From contig NZ_JASITB010000001.1 in assembly GCF_030063455.1 (NCBI RefSeq), forward strand, positions 682,001 to 746,000: a DNA stretch of 64,000 nt. The letters are read 5' to 3'. The notes under the pieces are model-generated. The model was not told the origin of the DNA, made no database searches, and saw only the letters and a list, made by a program, of their open reading frames with translations. This document shows positions 51,952 through 60,184 of this stretch, piece by piece (within the stretch, counting starts at the first letter, position 1; each line of letters opens with the position of its first letter). The translations under genes were made by a program, and so were the position numbers. This DNA is from Cryobacterium sp. PH31-O1 (GTDB taxonomy: Bacteria > Actinomycetota > Actinomycetes > Actinomycetales > Microbacteriaceae).

Positions 51952-53619
51952 TCAGTCATTCCAGCGTCCCTCCGCGGCATCCCAGGCACCTGACAGGCTC
52001 CCGGATTGGGCAAGCTCATGCTTAGCGATCCGTTCGGATACGGTGCGTGGCAGGTCATCCGTCAACTTCCAGTAGCGCGGCACTTTGAAATACGCCAGTT
52101 CGGCTGCACAGTGAGCCTGCACAGCTTGGAAGAACTCGCTCGCCGCATCTGATTGGAAAGGGATACCCTGCCACGCCTCGGCGACAACAATATAGGCGAG
52201 TACTTCTTCGCCGCGTAGCTCGTCGGCGACTGGCACGACGGCGGTGAGGCCAACCGCCGGGTGCAGGCCGAGAACTTCTTCCACCTCAATGGCCGAAATA
52301 TTCTCGCCGCTACGCCGAATCATGTCTTTAGTACGTCCGCGATAGTACAAACGCCCAGCCGGGTCAGTACTCGCGAGGTCACCGGTATGGAACCATCCGC
52401 CGACCAATGCCGCCTCTGTAGCCGCCGAGTCATCGAAGTAGCCGTGCATGAGCCCGGTGCCGCGCAGGAGCAGCGCACCCACCTCGCCAGGAGCACAGCT
52501 CTGGCCGGCGCTGTTTACGACGATAGCCTCACGGTGGCTGCGGGGCCGGCCGAGGCATCCGCTGCCGACCAGTTCGTCGTGTTCCAGTTCGCCTACATAT
52601 AGGTCGGCACCCGTCTCGGTCATGCCGTAGGCCTCGTACCACGGCACACCCCAACGCTCCTCCAACGTGCGATGCAGTCCGGCGGGAATGGCCGAAGCTT
52701 GAATCGCCCGTACACGGTTGTTACGGTCATCGGCGGAGAGGGGCATTTTCAGCAGCAGGGTCGGCATGAGACCCAGGCAATAGAAATAGGTTACGTCGTA
52801 GGCCCGCACCTGCTGCCAAAACGTACTCGGGTGAAACCGATCGAGAACGACGAGTTCGGCGCCCGCGAGCAGGGCACTGACTACATTCCACTGCGGGTCG
52901 ATGTAGTGGAACGGCTGCACGGTGAGCATGACATCGGCGGGCGCGAGGTGCGGAAATTCCTGCTGCATTGTCTCCGCTATGGCAAGCCAGTAGTCGTGTC
53001 CCAGCACACAGCCCTTCGGTTTACCCGTTGTTCCCGAGGTGTATTGAATATTCGCTGTGTGATCGCGCGCAACCTGGTCGAGGTCAGTGACGAGGTTAGC
53101 CACACGACCGGAACGCCACCGCCCGAGCATTTCGTTGAGCGACAGCACGGTGTGCACTGCGGTACACCGCTCACCAACCTCACTGGCCAGAAGCCGGAAC
53201 TCGTCTACGGCCAGAATGAATCCGGCTCGGGCGTGCGTCACAACGTGACTGGCGTCAGTGAGCCGGTAGCTGACATTCAGTGGCACGATGACGGCACCGA
53301 GCCGAGCTAGAGCAAGCCAGGCCGCCGGAAATTCCAGGGTGTTCCGAGCCAGCACCGCTACGTGATCTCCCGAACGGATGCCGGCTGCCGCCATTTCGCC
53401 GGCCAGGTGACGGGTGACCTGCTCGACCTGGCTGAACGTCAGCGTTTCGGCGGTCGTATCAAAACGCCACGCGGTCTGCTGGGGCCACTGCTCTGCAGCC
53501 CGCAGGATGAGCTGCCCGAGATTATCGATACCGGCGCTCCGCGCGATCGATGGCGCATCGGTCACAGTCCTGCTGCGGATGCTATCGGCCTGCCCGAAGT
53601 TCATCTTGCTGTCCTTCAT
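51952..53619 (-). CDS. AMP-forming acyl-CoA synthetase (CaiC-like)
   Basis: Activates a carboxylic acid to its CoA thioester with ATP. The 555-residue protein has YTSGTTGKPKG, the class motif YGMTETGAD, GWFHTGDLAS, YRGRTKDMIRRSGENIS and a Lys near the C-terminus (SERIAKHEL). The FHYIDPQWNVVSALLAGAEL stretch resembles crotonobetaine/carnitine-CoA ligases. ATG 53619 has GGAG upstream; ATG 53604 with AAGGA is an alternative. A CGATCGAT site lies 18 bases upstream. Confidence 0.92.
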   Translation of the reverse strand: MKDSKMNFGQADSIRSRTVTDAPSIARSAGIDNLGQLILRAAEQWPQQTAWRFDTTAETLTFSQVEQVTRHLAGEMAAAGIRSGDHVAVLARNTLEFPAAWLALARLGAVIVPLNVSYRLTDASHVVTHARAGFILAVDEFRLLASEVGERCTAVHTVLSLNEMLGRWRSGRVANLVTDLDQVARDHTANIQYTSGTTGKPKGCVLGHDYWLAIAETMQQEFPHLAPADVMLTVQPFHYIDPQWNVVSALLAGAELVVLDRFHPSTFWQQVRAYDVTYFYCLGLMPTLLLKMPLSADDRNNRVRAIQASAIPAGLHRTLEERWGVPWYEAYGMTETGADLYVGELEHDELVGSGCLGRPRSHREAIVVNSAGQSCAPGEVGALLLRGTGLMHGYFDDSAATEAALVGGWFHTGDLASTDPAGRLYYRGRTKDMIRRSGENISAIEVEEVLGLHPAVGLTAVVPVADELRGEEVLAYIVVAEAWQGIPFQSDAASEFFQAVQAHCAAELAYFKVPRYWKLTDDLPRTVSERIAKHELAQSGSLSGAWDAAEGRWND

Positions 53620-53637
53620 CTGTTCTCCAATATCAAT

Positions 53638-53655
53638 CTATCGATCGATCGGTAG
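53638..53655. promoter_or_regulatory. CGATCGAT operator between the CoA ligase and acetyltransferase genes
   Basis: CTATCGATCGATCGGTAG is an 18-bp palindrome with a single mismatched pair. It lies between divergent start codons (53619 minus, 53718 plus), close enough to the ligase start to cover its promoter. Confidence 0.7.
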
Positions 53656-53717
53656 GCTCTCCATGCTACGGTGCAATTGCAGTACCACCAAGCACACCAG
53701 CGGCTGAAAGAGGAAAA

Positions 53718-54167
53718 ATGTCTGTTCGACTCGCCACCCCCGACGATCTCGGCACAATCCGAGCGATGTTGCGCACTCATGCCAAGACAGAGAGTGGCGT
53801 AACCACGGTTGTCGACAGTACCGATGGACTTGAGCAGGCCTTGGCCGGAGCAACTCCGACCGTGTCCGTGACCCTCGTTTCCATGCCACAGTCTCCAGAG
53901 ACCATCGCCGGTCTGGCCATGTGGTACCCGACCTTTTCGTCGTGGGCCCTGTCCGGTGGAATTTGGCTTGAGGATCTTTTCGTAGATGATCGCTATCGCA
54001 ATGCTGGCCTTGGCCTGGAATTGATGAACGATCTGCGTACCCGCACGGCAGGTCGGATCGAGTGGGATGTTTCCGCCGGAAACGAGGGTGCCGAGCGGTT
54101 CTATCGCAAGTTGGGCGCGGTGGCCCAGTCTGGCTGGACCACGTACCGGTGGCTACCGGCCAGCTGA
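53718..54167 (+). CDS. GNAT-family N-acetyltransferase
   Basis: A single-domain 149-residue acetyltransferase: SVRLATPDDLGTIRAML at the start, LEDLFVDDRYRNAGLGLELMNDL as acetyl-CoA site (R-x2-G-x-G), and WDVSAGNEGAERFYRKLGA near the end, the pattern of diamine/amino acid N-acetyltransferases. ATG 53718 has AGAGGA upstream. It may acetylate an amine arising in the pathway of this region, but that is speculation. Confidence 0.9.
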   Translation: MSVRLATPDDLGTIRAMLRTHAKTESGVTTVVDSTDGLEQALAGATPTVSVTLVSMPQSPETIAGLAMWYPTFSSWALSGGIWLEDLFVDDRYRNAGLGLELMNDLRTRTAGRIEWDVSAGNEGAERFYRKLGAVAQSGWTTYRWLPAS

Positions 54168-54172
54168 CGCCG

Positions 54173-54200
54173 ATGCCGGGCGATATTCGTCGCCCGGCAT
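54173..54200. terminator. Bidirectional terminator hairpin
   Basis: A perfect 11-bp inverted repeat (54173-54183 with 54190-54200, loop TATTCG) lies in the 39-base gap between the convergent acetyltransferase and enoyl-CoA hydratase genes. Confidence 0.8.
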
Positions 54201-54206
54201 GTCCGA

Positions 54207-54983
54207 TTACTGACCCTTGCCAGCGAAGACCACCTTGGCCATGTCGGCATCGGTGGAGTCGCCGGTGAGAAGCGCGTTGGAAATCTCCACGGCCATGGCG
54301 GACTCGACCTGACTGCGTACCGCTACTTCGAATGACTCCTTGGCAAGTGCCAACGCGTGATGCGGTAGCGCAAGAATTCTCTGTGCCAGGTCGTGTGCGA
54401 CCATGAGCCGTTCGCCCGGTGGCGTGACTCGGTTGACCAGACCCAGCTCGAGGGCCCTCTCGGCCCCGAAGTTCTCGCCGAGCAGGATCAGTTCCTTAGC
54501 CCGCGGCAGACCGATGGCCTGAGGTAACAGGTAGGAGATGCCGCCAGTCACGGACAGCCCCACGGATACCTCGGGGAAACCGAACATCGTGCCCTCTTCG
54601 GCAACGATGAAGTCACAACTCAGGGCAAACTCGATACCGGCCCCGAGGGCATATCCGTGCACAGCGGCAATGGAGATAACCGACGCACTGCGAAGAACCC
54701 GGGTAATGTTCTGCACGTTGTGCAAGTGGCTGAGTGCCTCTGGCGATTCGGGCGTCAATGTGTCGGCTTTAAGATCGTGCCCCGCGCAAAAGGCTCGGCC
54801 TTCGCCGGTCACGATCACGACGACCGCCGCGTCGCCAATGGCACGATCGAGCGCAGCTTTGAAGTCAGCCACGAGCTCGGGCGACGCCGCGTTCAAACGG
54901 TCGGGGCGATTGAGTCGGAGGACGGCGATGCCGTCCTGCTGGGTGAGGGTGACGAACTCGCGCTGAGCAGTCGTGCCGGTCAC
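54207..54983 (-). CDS. Enoyl-CoA hydratase/isomerase (crotonase family)
   Basis: A 258-residue crotonase. It has the CoA-binding/oxyanion stretch AFCAGHDLKAD, the second oxyanion segment HGYALGAGIEFALSCD and FGFPEVSVGL, where crotonases place acidic catalytic residues. GTG 54983 has AAGGAG eight bases upstream. It is the last gene of the importer operon (58 bases after the ATPase), which ties uptake to CoA-thioester metabolism. Confidence 0.92.
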   Translation of the reverse strand: MTGTTAQREFVTLTQQDGIAVLRLNRPDRLNAASPELVADFKAALDRAIGDAAVVVIVTGEGRAFCAGHDLKADTLTPESPEALSHLHNVQNITRVLRSASVISIAAVHGYALGAGIEFALSCDFIVAEEGTMFGFPEVSVGLSVTGGISYLLPQAIGLPRAKELILLGENFGAERALELGLVNRVTPPGERLMVAHDLAQRILALPHHALALAKESFEVAVRSQVESAMAVEISNALLTGDSTDADMAKVVFAGKGQ

Positions 54984-55040
54984 TGGTGGTTCTCCTTGTC
55001 GGTCGTGCGGGTGAGGATGAAATTACGAGACCGCGGCCGA

Positions 55041-55805
55041 CTAGTCATCGGCCCTAATCTGGCTCAGAAAGCTTCGAGCACGCTCCGATTCGGGTGCGTC
55101 CAGCACCTTTTCAGGGGGCCCTTCTTCCACGATGCCGCCATCTGCGAGGAGCACCACGTGGTCGGCGACTTGGCGGGCAAATCGCATCTCATGGGTTACT
55201 ACGACCATGGTCATGCCCTCGTCGGCGAGCTCACGCATAACCTGCAGTACCTCGCCGACCAGTTCGGGGTCCAGAGCCGATGTCGGTTCGTCGAACAGCA
55301 TGAGCTTAGGCGTCATGGCCAGGGCGCGCGCGATGGCAACGCGTTGCTGCTGCCCACCCGACAGCGCACTCGGATAGCTATCGGCTTTTCCAGCGAGCCC
55401 CACCCGGGCGAGCAGCGTCATTCCGCGGTCTCGGGCATCCGCTTTGCTGCGTTTGGAGACTCGGGTCTGTGCCATCGTGATATTTTCGAGGGCGGTGAGG
55501 TGCGGAAAAAGATTAAACGACTGAAACACCATGCCAACATGCTCACGCATGTGATTAAGCGAGCTTTCGCGATACTCGAGGCGCACGCCGTCAATGTCGA
55601 CCGTGCCGGCCGTGAGGCGCTCCAACCCGTTGATGCAGCGCAGGAGTGTGCTTTTCCCTGCCCCCGACGGGCCGATGAGCACGGCAACTTCGCCCGAGCG
55701 CACCTGCAGATCGATGCCGTCGAGCACCACGGTATCGCCGAATTTTTTCACAGCTCCGGTAATGGTGATGCGGGGGGTGGTCGTGAGGGACGCGGTATTG
55801 ATCAT
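55041..55805 (-). CDS. Amino-acid-type ABC transporter ATP-binding protein (GlnQ family)
   Basis: A 254-residue ATPase of polar amino acid importers: Walker A GPSGAGKST (about 44-52), FQSFNLFPHLTALENI, signature LSGGQQQR, Walker B LMLFDEPTSALDPELV and VVTHEM. It starts three bases after the permease stop. It should serve the permease at 55809 and one or both of the paralogous binding lipoproteins (56531 and 62038). Confidence 0.94.
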   Translation of the reverse strand: MINTASLTTTPRITITGAVKKFGDTVVLDGIDLQVRSGEVAVLIGPSGAGKSTLLRCINGLERLTAGTVDIDGVRLEYRESSLNHMREHVGMVFQSFNLFPHLTALENITMAQTRVSKRSKADARDRGMTLLARVGLAGKADSYPSALSGGQQQRVAIARALAMTPKLMLFDEPTSALDPELVGEVLQVMRELADEGMTMVVVTHEMRFARQVADHVVLLADGGIVEEGPPEKVLDAPESERARSFLSQIRADD

Positions 55806-55808
55806 GGT

Positions 55809-56459
55809 TTAGCCTCGCTTTTCGAAATAGCGCTCGACGCGACCGGAGAAGTAGGTCATTGCACCGACGATCGCCAGGTAGTAGAGGCTGACGATTGCGT
55901 AGTAGGTGAGCGGTTGGAAGGTCGCCGCGGAGAGTCGTTGAGCGCTCATGAAGAGCTCATCCACGGTAATGAATGACGCGACCGCACTGTCTTTGAGCGA
56001 GATAATGGCCTGATTAACCAGAGCGGGCACCACAACGCGCAGAGCCTGAGGTGCGACAACCTTGCTCATCGTTGCGACGCGGCTCATCCCGAGCGAACGG
56101 GAAGCTTCAATCTGGCCATTGTGGACGGAATTGATGCCCGATCGAAAGATCTCGGCCACGTACGCGGAACTGTGCACGCTCAGCCCGATGGCGGCCGCAG
56201 CAAAGGCGTCGACCTTGACGATCGAAACGATGCCGAAGTAGATAACAAACAAGAGGGCAATGAGAGGAACGCCGCGCACAATGGCCAGGTAGGCCGTGGC
56301 GAATGCCGATAGCGCGCGTATCTTGCTCATCTTGAGAGCGACGATGATCGCGCCGAGCACGACCGAGAAGACGAGCGTCAAGGCAGTGAGGCTCAGCGTG
56401 ACGGTCAGGCCTTTGAGCAGAGTCGGCCAGCTGGTAATCAGGGCGTTCAAGAATTCCAT
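55809..56459 (-). CDS. Amino-acid-type ABC transporter permease (HisM/GlnP family)
   Basis: A 216-residue membrane protein with about five helices, starting LLKGLTVTLSLTALTLVFSVVLG. The family core is AIVRGVPLIALLFVIYFG, and the ATPase-contact loop ASRSLGMSRVATMSKVVAPQALRVVVPAL. Only one permease is encoded, so it probably acts as a homodimer. A hairpin separates it from the binding protein gene upstream. Confidence 0.94.
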   Translation of the reverse strand: MEFLNALITSWPTLLKGLTVTLSLTALTLVFSVVLGAIIVALKMSKIRALSAFATAYLAIVRGVPLIALLFVIYFGIVSIVKVDAFAAAAIGLSVHSSAYVAEIFRSGINSVHNGQIEASRSLGMSRVATMSKVVAPQALRVVVPALVNQAIISLKDSAVASFITVDELFMSAQRLSAATFQPLTYYAIVSLYYLAIVGAMTYFSGRVERYFEKRG

Positions 56460-56490
56460 GTGTTACTCCCGGTGGTAGGGCGAAGAAACA

Positions 56491-56524
56491 GGTGGGCGTC
56501 CCGCAGCGATTCGAGCCGCCCACC
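56491..56524 (-). terminator. Hairpin between binding protein and permease genes
   Basis: GGTGGGCG (56491-56498) and CGCCCACC (56517-56524) form an 8-bp stem with an 18-base loop, six bases after the lipoprotein stop. There is no U-run. Such structures usually stabilise or partly terminate the message so that binding protein is made in excess. Confidence 0.6.
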
Positions 56525-56530
56525 GAGTGG

Positions 56531-57358
56531 TTAGCTGATGTCTTCGCCGAACCAATCAATGCTGATGGCGGCGTAGCTGCCGTCCTCGTGCATCGTGGCG
56601 AGGGCCTCGTTGATGGCAGCCAGCAGCTCTGGGTTGTTCTTGTTGACGGGGATGGCAGCCACGTCGGGGAACAGTACGTCGCCGACTGCGTCCACCTTCA
56701 GGTCGGCATTCTTCGCCAGGTAGCGACCCATGAATCCCTGGGTGATCACGGCATCGACTCGTCCAGCTTCGAGATCACGCAGGGCATCAATATCAGCCTG
56801 ATAGGTCGTAACCTCGCTTACGCCGCCGAGGGTGCGTGCGTACTCCTCAAAGGTTGTGCCGAGCGCGACGCCCACGGTTGCGTCCTTCAGATCCGCCACG
56901 CCCTTGACATCAGAGTCAGTACCAACGAAGAGTTCGGCACCAGTCGCGTAGTAGGACTCGGTGAAGTCGACTTCGACCAGGCGCTCTTCGGTACTTGACA
57001 TTGAACCAACGACGGCGTCGTAGCGATCGGCCTTAAGCCCGGCAATGAGCGAATTAAAGGCGCCGGTCACCGGCTCAGCGGTGAGGTCGAGCTCGTCGGC
57101 GATGGCATTGCAGATGTCTACATCGAACCCGACGAGCTTGTTGGTGTCGTCATAGAAGTTGAATGGACGATACTCACCGCTCATGGCACACGTGAACTTG
57201 CCGTCCGCCACGGTGGTCAAAGCGGATGCTGCCGTGGTGGCATCGCTGCCGTTGTCGGCTGAGGCCGAACAGGCACTGACCCCGGCGATGAGTATGACCC
57301 CTATGCCCGCAGCAGCGACCTTGGCACGCATTCGTGAGAGAGGGTGACGGTGAGTCAT
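56531..57358 (-). CDS. Family 3 amino-acid-binding lipoprotein (copy 1)
   Basis: A 275-residue lipoprotein: signal peptide with lipobox GVSAC (Cys30), a Ser/Thr/Ala linker, then an SBP-bac-3 domain beginning FTCAMSGEYRPFNFYDD and GFDVDICNAIADEL. Two cysteines in that opening could form a disulfide. It ends IDWFGEDIS. It is very similar, without gaps in the mature domain, to the protein at 62038-62865. First gene of the importer/hydratase operon, with a CGATCGAT palindrome 53 bases upstream. Confidence 0.93.
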   Translation of the reverse strand: MTHRHPLSRMRAKVAAAGIGVILIAGVSACSASADNGSDATTAASALTTVADGKFTCAMSGEYRPFNFYDDTNKLVGFDVDICNAIADELDLTAEPVTGAFNSLIAGLKADRYDAVVGSMSSTEERLVEVDFTESYYATGAELFVGTDSDVKGVADLKDATVGVALGTTFEEYARTLGGVSEVTTYQADIDALRDLEAGRVDAVITQGFMGRYLAKNADLKVDAVGDVLFPDVAAIPVNKNNPELLAAINEALATMHEDGSYAAISIDWFGEDIS

Positions 57359-57410
57359 AAGAATCCTTCTTTTCGTGGTGCACCGCTGGGCGGCATAAGA
57401 TCAGCCGCAT

Positions 57411-57430
57411 TATCGATCGATCGATCGATT
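57411..57430. promoter_or_regulatory. Extended CGATCGAT operator between importer and thioesterase operons
   Basis: ATCGATCGATCGATCGAT (57412-57429) is a perfect 18-bp palindrome inside TATCGAT...CGATT. It lies in the divergent gap between the binding protein start (57358, minus) and the thioesterase start (57530, plus) and could control both directions. Confidence 0.7.
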
Positions 57431-57529
57431 GTGTGTTTTACAATATATGCGGGCCCCGCTGCATAGCAAGCTTCCGGTGGAACCGAAACAGGAACGTCAC
57501 ATCGAAGACCCCAGAGAACGGAATCGGCC

Positions 57530-57946
57530 ATGCCAAAAGAACACGACATCGAGGTTCACCTGAGGTGGGCAGATATGGACGCCAACCGGCATGTGAACAA
57601 CGTTGAATTCTTCCGAATTCTGGAGGAGGCCCGTGCTCGATGGTTTCCAACGTCGGGCGATGGAGCTTCCCTGCTCGTCGGGGGGATTGTGGTCGCGAGC
57701 CAAGGACTTGATTACTCAACCCCGCTGAACTACAGACCAGAACCAGTGCTTGTCAGCCTTCGCGTTTCCCGGGTTGGGAACTCGTCATTCACGTTGCATT
57801 GCCGCGTCCAGGACGCACCATCAGACTCGGGTGATCGTGTGTATGCCGCCGGGAACGTTGTCATGGTCGCTGTCGATCAGCAAACTGGTCGATCCCGCCC
57901 TCTCACGATCCCGGAACGTCGCTGGCTGGAATCCCTCTCGGAATAG
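57530..57946 (+). CDS. Acyl-CoA thioesterase (4HBT hot-dog family)
   Basis: A 138-residue hot-dog thioesterase: VHLRWADMDANRHVNNVEFFRILEEAR is the 4-hydroxybenzoyl-CoA thioesterase-type opening with the catalytic Asp, and RVGNSSFTLHCRV the second strand region. It probably releases CoA from a pathway intermediate or dead-end thioester. It shares its promoter region with the importer operon through the palindrome at 57411. Confidence 0.9.
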   Translation: MPKEHDIEVHLRWADMDANRHVNNVEFFRILEEARARWFPTSGDGASLLVGGIVVASQGLDYSTPLNYRPEPVLVSLRVSRVGNSSFTLHCRVQDAPSDSGDRVYAAGNVVMVAVDQQTGRSRPLTIPERRWLESLSE

Positions 57947-57968
57947 CGCATTCATCCTTTGGACACAC

Positions 57969-58016
57969 TGGACATTTGTCCAGAGACGGTTAGCGAGAAC
58001 CTTCCGTTCGGAAGGT
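57969..58016. promoter_or_regulatory. Two adjacent palindromes upstream of hyuA
   Basis: TGGACA-TT-TGTCCA (57969-57982) and ACCTTCCG-TT-CGGAAGGT (57999-58016) are both perfect, with two-base centres, 32 bp apart centre to centre. They lie in the 150-base gap between the thioesterase and hyuA. They differ from the CGATCGAT sites, so a second regulator or an mRNA hairpin is possible. Confidence 0.55.
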
Positions 58017-58096
58017 GACAAGGCTGGGCATGCGCTGGTGGGATGGCTTTCAGCGGTCAACGCCGCGGCATTTCAGCCCGAACAAAGGATTCAATT

Positions 58097-60181
58097 GTGA
58101 CTTTCAGAGTGGGCATAGACACGGGCGGCACGCATACCGACCTCGTGCTGCTCGATGAGAACACCGGGGCCGTGTGGGTGGACAAAGTGTCCTCGACGCC
58201 GAGGGACCCCGTCATCGGAGTGCTCAACGGCATCGAGCGCGTTCTTGCCACGGCGGGCGTCAGCCCTTCTCAGGTGTCGACGGTGATCTACGGCACAACA
58301 GTGATGGTCAACCGCATCATCCAGGGTGACGGAACAGTCAGCGGGCTGATCACCACAGCTGGATTCACAGACGTGCTTGAACTCGCACGGTCGCACCGGG
58401 CCGGCAGCATCTACAACGTTCAATGGGAACAGCCTGTCCCACTCATTCCCCGGGAGCTGCGCCTTGGCGTGCGCGAGCGTATTGACTTTCGCGGGCGCAT
58501 TGTCGAACCGCTGAACGAAGCGGATGTGCGCCAGGCCATTGCGGCATTCGCGAACCGCGGCGTCGAATCGGTCGCCATCTGCCTTCTGCACTCGTACAAG
58601 AATGATCTTCACGAGCAACGAATCGCCGCACTCGTACGCGAAAACCTTCCACAGGCCTACATCTCGGTATCGTCCGATCTGAGCCCAACCATCGGCGAAT
58701 ACGAGCGAGCCAGCACGGCCGCCGTCGATGCCTTCGTAAAACCACGGCTCGCCGAGCACTTCGCCCATCTTGAGGACCGGTTACGCAATATGGGCATCGA
58801 TGCAGTATTGCTCACTATGCAAGGCAACGGCGGAACGATGTCCTTCGACGCCGCTCGGCGCCAACCGATCCGCGTGACCAATTCAGGTCCCGTCGCCGGC
58901 GTCATCGCTGGTGCGGCAATTGCCCGCAACCTCGATTTATCGGCAGTGATCACTCTCGACATGGGCGGCACGAGCACGGACGTCGCTCTTGTTTTGGACG
59001 GCGCGCCCATTGAGGTGCCCAGCGATGCGATGCAGGGCCACCCCGTTCAGCAACCGGCCATCGAAGTCGACCCAATCGGGGCTGGGGGCGGTTCGATCGC
59101 CTGGGTCGACGACGGTGGTGCCTTGCGAGTGGGCCCGGAAAGTGCCGGCGCGCATCCCGGGCCGGCCGCCTACAGTGAGGGAGGCATTCGCCCCACTGTG
59201 ACCGACGCGGCGCTTGCCCTCGGATACCTCGGGACTAACGCCTTCCTCGGCGGGCGTCGCACTCTCAATCGTGACGCCGCAGTGCGCGCGATCGAAACCG
59301 TCGCGGAGCCGCTGGGCATGTCTATGCCCGCCGTGGCAAGCGGAATCATGGCCCTCGCTGCCGCCTCATCGCTTCGCGCCATCCGCCGGCTCACCATCGC
59401 GCGTGGCCACGATCCCCGAGACATGGCGCTCATCGCGTTCGGCGGAGCCGGCGGGCTCATTGCCGCCGCGCTGGCTCACGAACTGGGCACACCTCGGCTC
59501 GTGATTCCCGAGAACCCCGGCAACAGCTCGGCCCTCGGCCTCTTGCTCACTGACCAGCGCCACGACGTTCTCGCCTCATTCCTCACGTGCCTGGGTGAGA
59601 CCGACATCGCCGCACTGAATATCGCATTTGGGCAGCTTGAACGCGGCTGTGCGCTCCAGCTCGAGCAGGACAACGTGGCGGAGGACTTCCGCGAGATCCG
59701 TCGATTCGTTGAATTGCGCTACCTCGGCCAAACTTTCGAACTGATCGTGCCGTGCCCACCAGGACCAATCACCGGTACTACACTCGCCAGCCTCGAAAGC
59801 GAATTCCATCGCCTCCACGAGAGCCGATACGGACATGCCTCCCGCTCCGATCCGATCGAGCTCGTGAATCTGCGCGTCACCGGAATAGGCAAGACCTTTA
59901 GCCCGCGTCCCGTTGCACTTGCCCAAGCAGAAGACGGCGTCACACCGTCGCCTAGGACCACGCGGCCCGCTTACTTCGGTACCTGGCTCGACGTTCCTGT
60001 CTTCGCTCGCGCGAGCATCCGTCAGGGCGACTCCATCACTGGCCCAGCGATCATCGAGGAATCTGGAAGCACCACCGTCCTGCCGCCCGGCAACCTGCTG
60101 GAACCAGCCGATGACGGCAGTCTCTTGATCTACGATCTCGCCCCGGCACTCGCCGCGTCCCACTCTTCAAGGAGCGTCTAA
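58097..60181 (+). CDS. hyuA: ATP-dependent hydantoinase/oxoprolinase subunit A (HyuA)
   Basis: A 694-residue subunit of ATP-dependent cyclic amidases (N-methylhydantoinase, 5-oxoprolinase, caprolactamase) and related carboxylases. The N-terminal ATP/phosphate site is GIDTGGTHTDLVLL, then GTTVMVNRIIQG; the actin-like core has TLDMGGTSTDVALV, PIGAGGGSIAWVD and FGGAGGL. It phosphorylates the amide oxygen so the ring can be hydrolysed with HyuB. GTG 58097 has AAAGGA upstream and gives the family N-terminus. Confidence 0.93.
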   Translation: MTFRVGIDTGGTHTDLVLLDENTGAVWVDKVSSTPRDPVIGVLNGIERVLATAGVSPSQVSTVIYGTTVMVNRIIQGDGTVSGLITTAGFTDVLELARSHRAGSIYNVQWEQPVPLIPRELRLGVRERIDFRGRIVEPLNEADVRQAIAAFANRGVESVAICLLHSYKNDLHEQRIAALVRENLPQAYISVSSDLSPTIGEYERASTAAVDAFVKPRLAEHFAHLEDRLRNMGIDAVLLTMQGNGGTMSFDAARRQPIRVTNSGPVAGVIAGAAIARNLDLSAVITLDMGGTSTDVALVLDGAPIEVPSDAMQGHPVQQPAIEVDPIGAGGGSIAWVDDGGALRVGPESAGAHPGPAAYSEGGIRPTVTDAALALGYLGTNAFLGGRRTLNRDAAVRAIETVAEPLGMSMPAVASGIMALAAASSLRAIRRLTIARGHDPRDMALIAFGGAGGLIAAALAHELGTPRLVIPENPGNSSALGLLLTDQRHDVLASFLTCLGETDIAALNIAFGQLERGCALQLEQDNVAEDFREIRRFVELRYLGQTFELIVPCPPGPITGTTLASLESEFHRLHESRYGHASRSDPIELVNLRVTGIGKTFSPRPVALAQAEDGVTPSPRTTRPAYFGTWLDVPVFARASIRQGDSITGPAIIEESGSTTVLPPGNLLEPADDGSLLIYDLAPALAASHSSRSV

Positions 60182-60184
60182 CCC

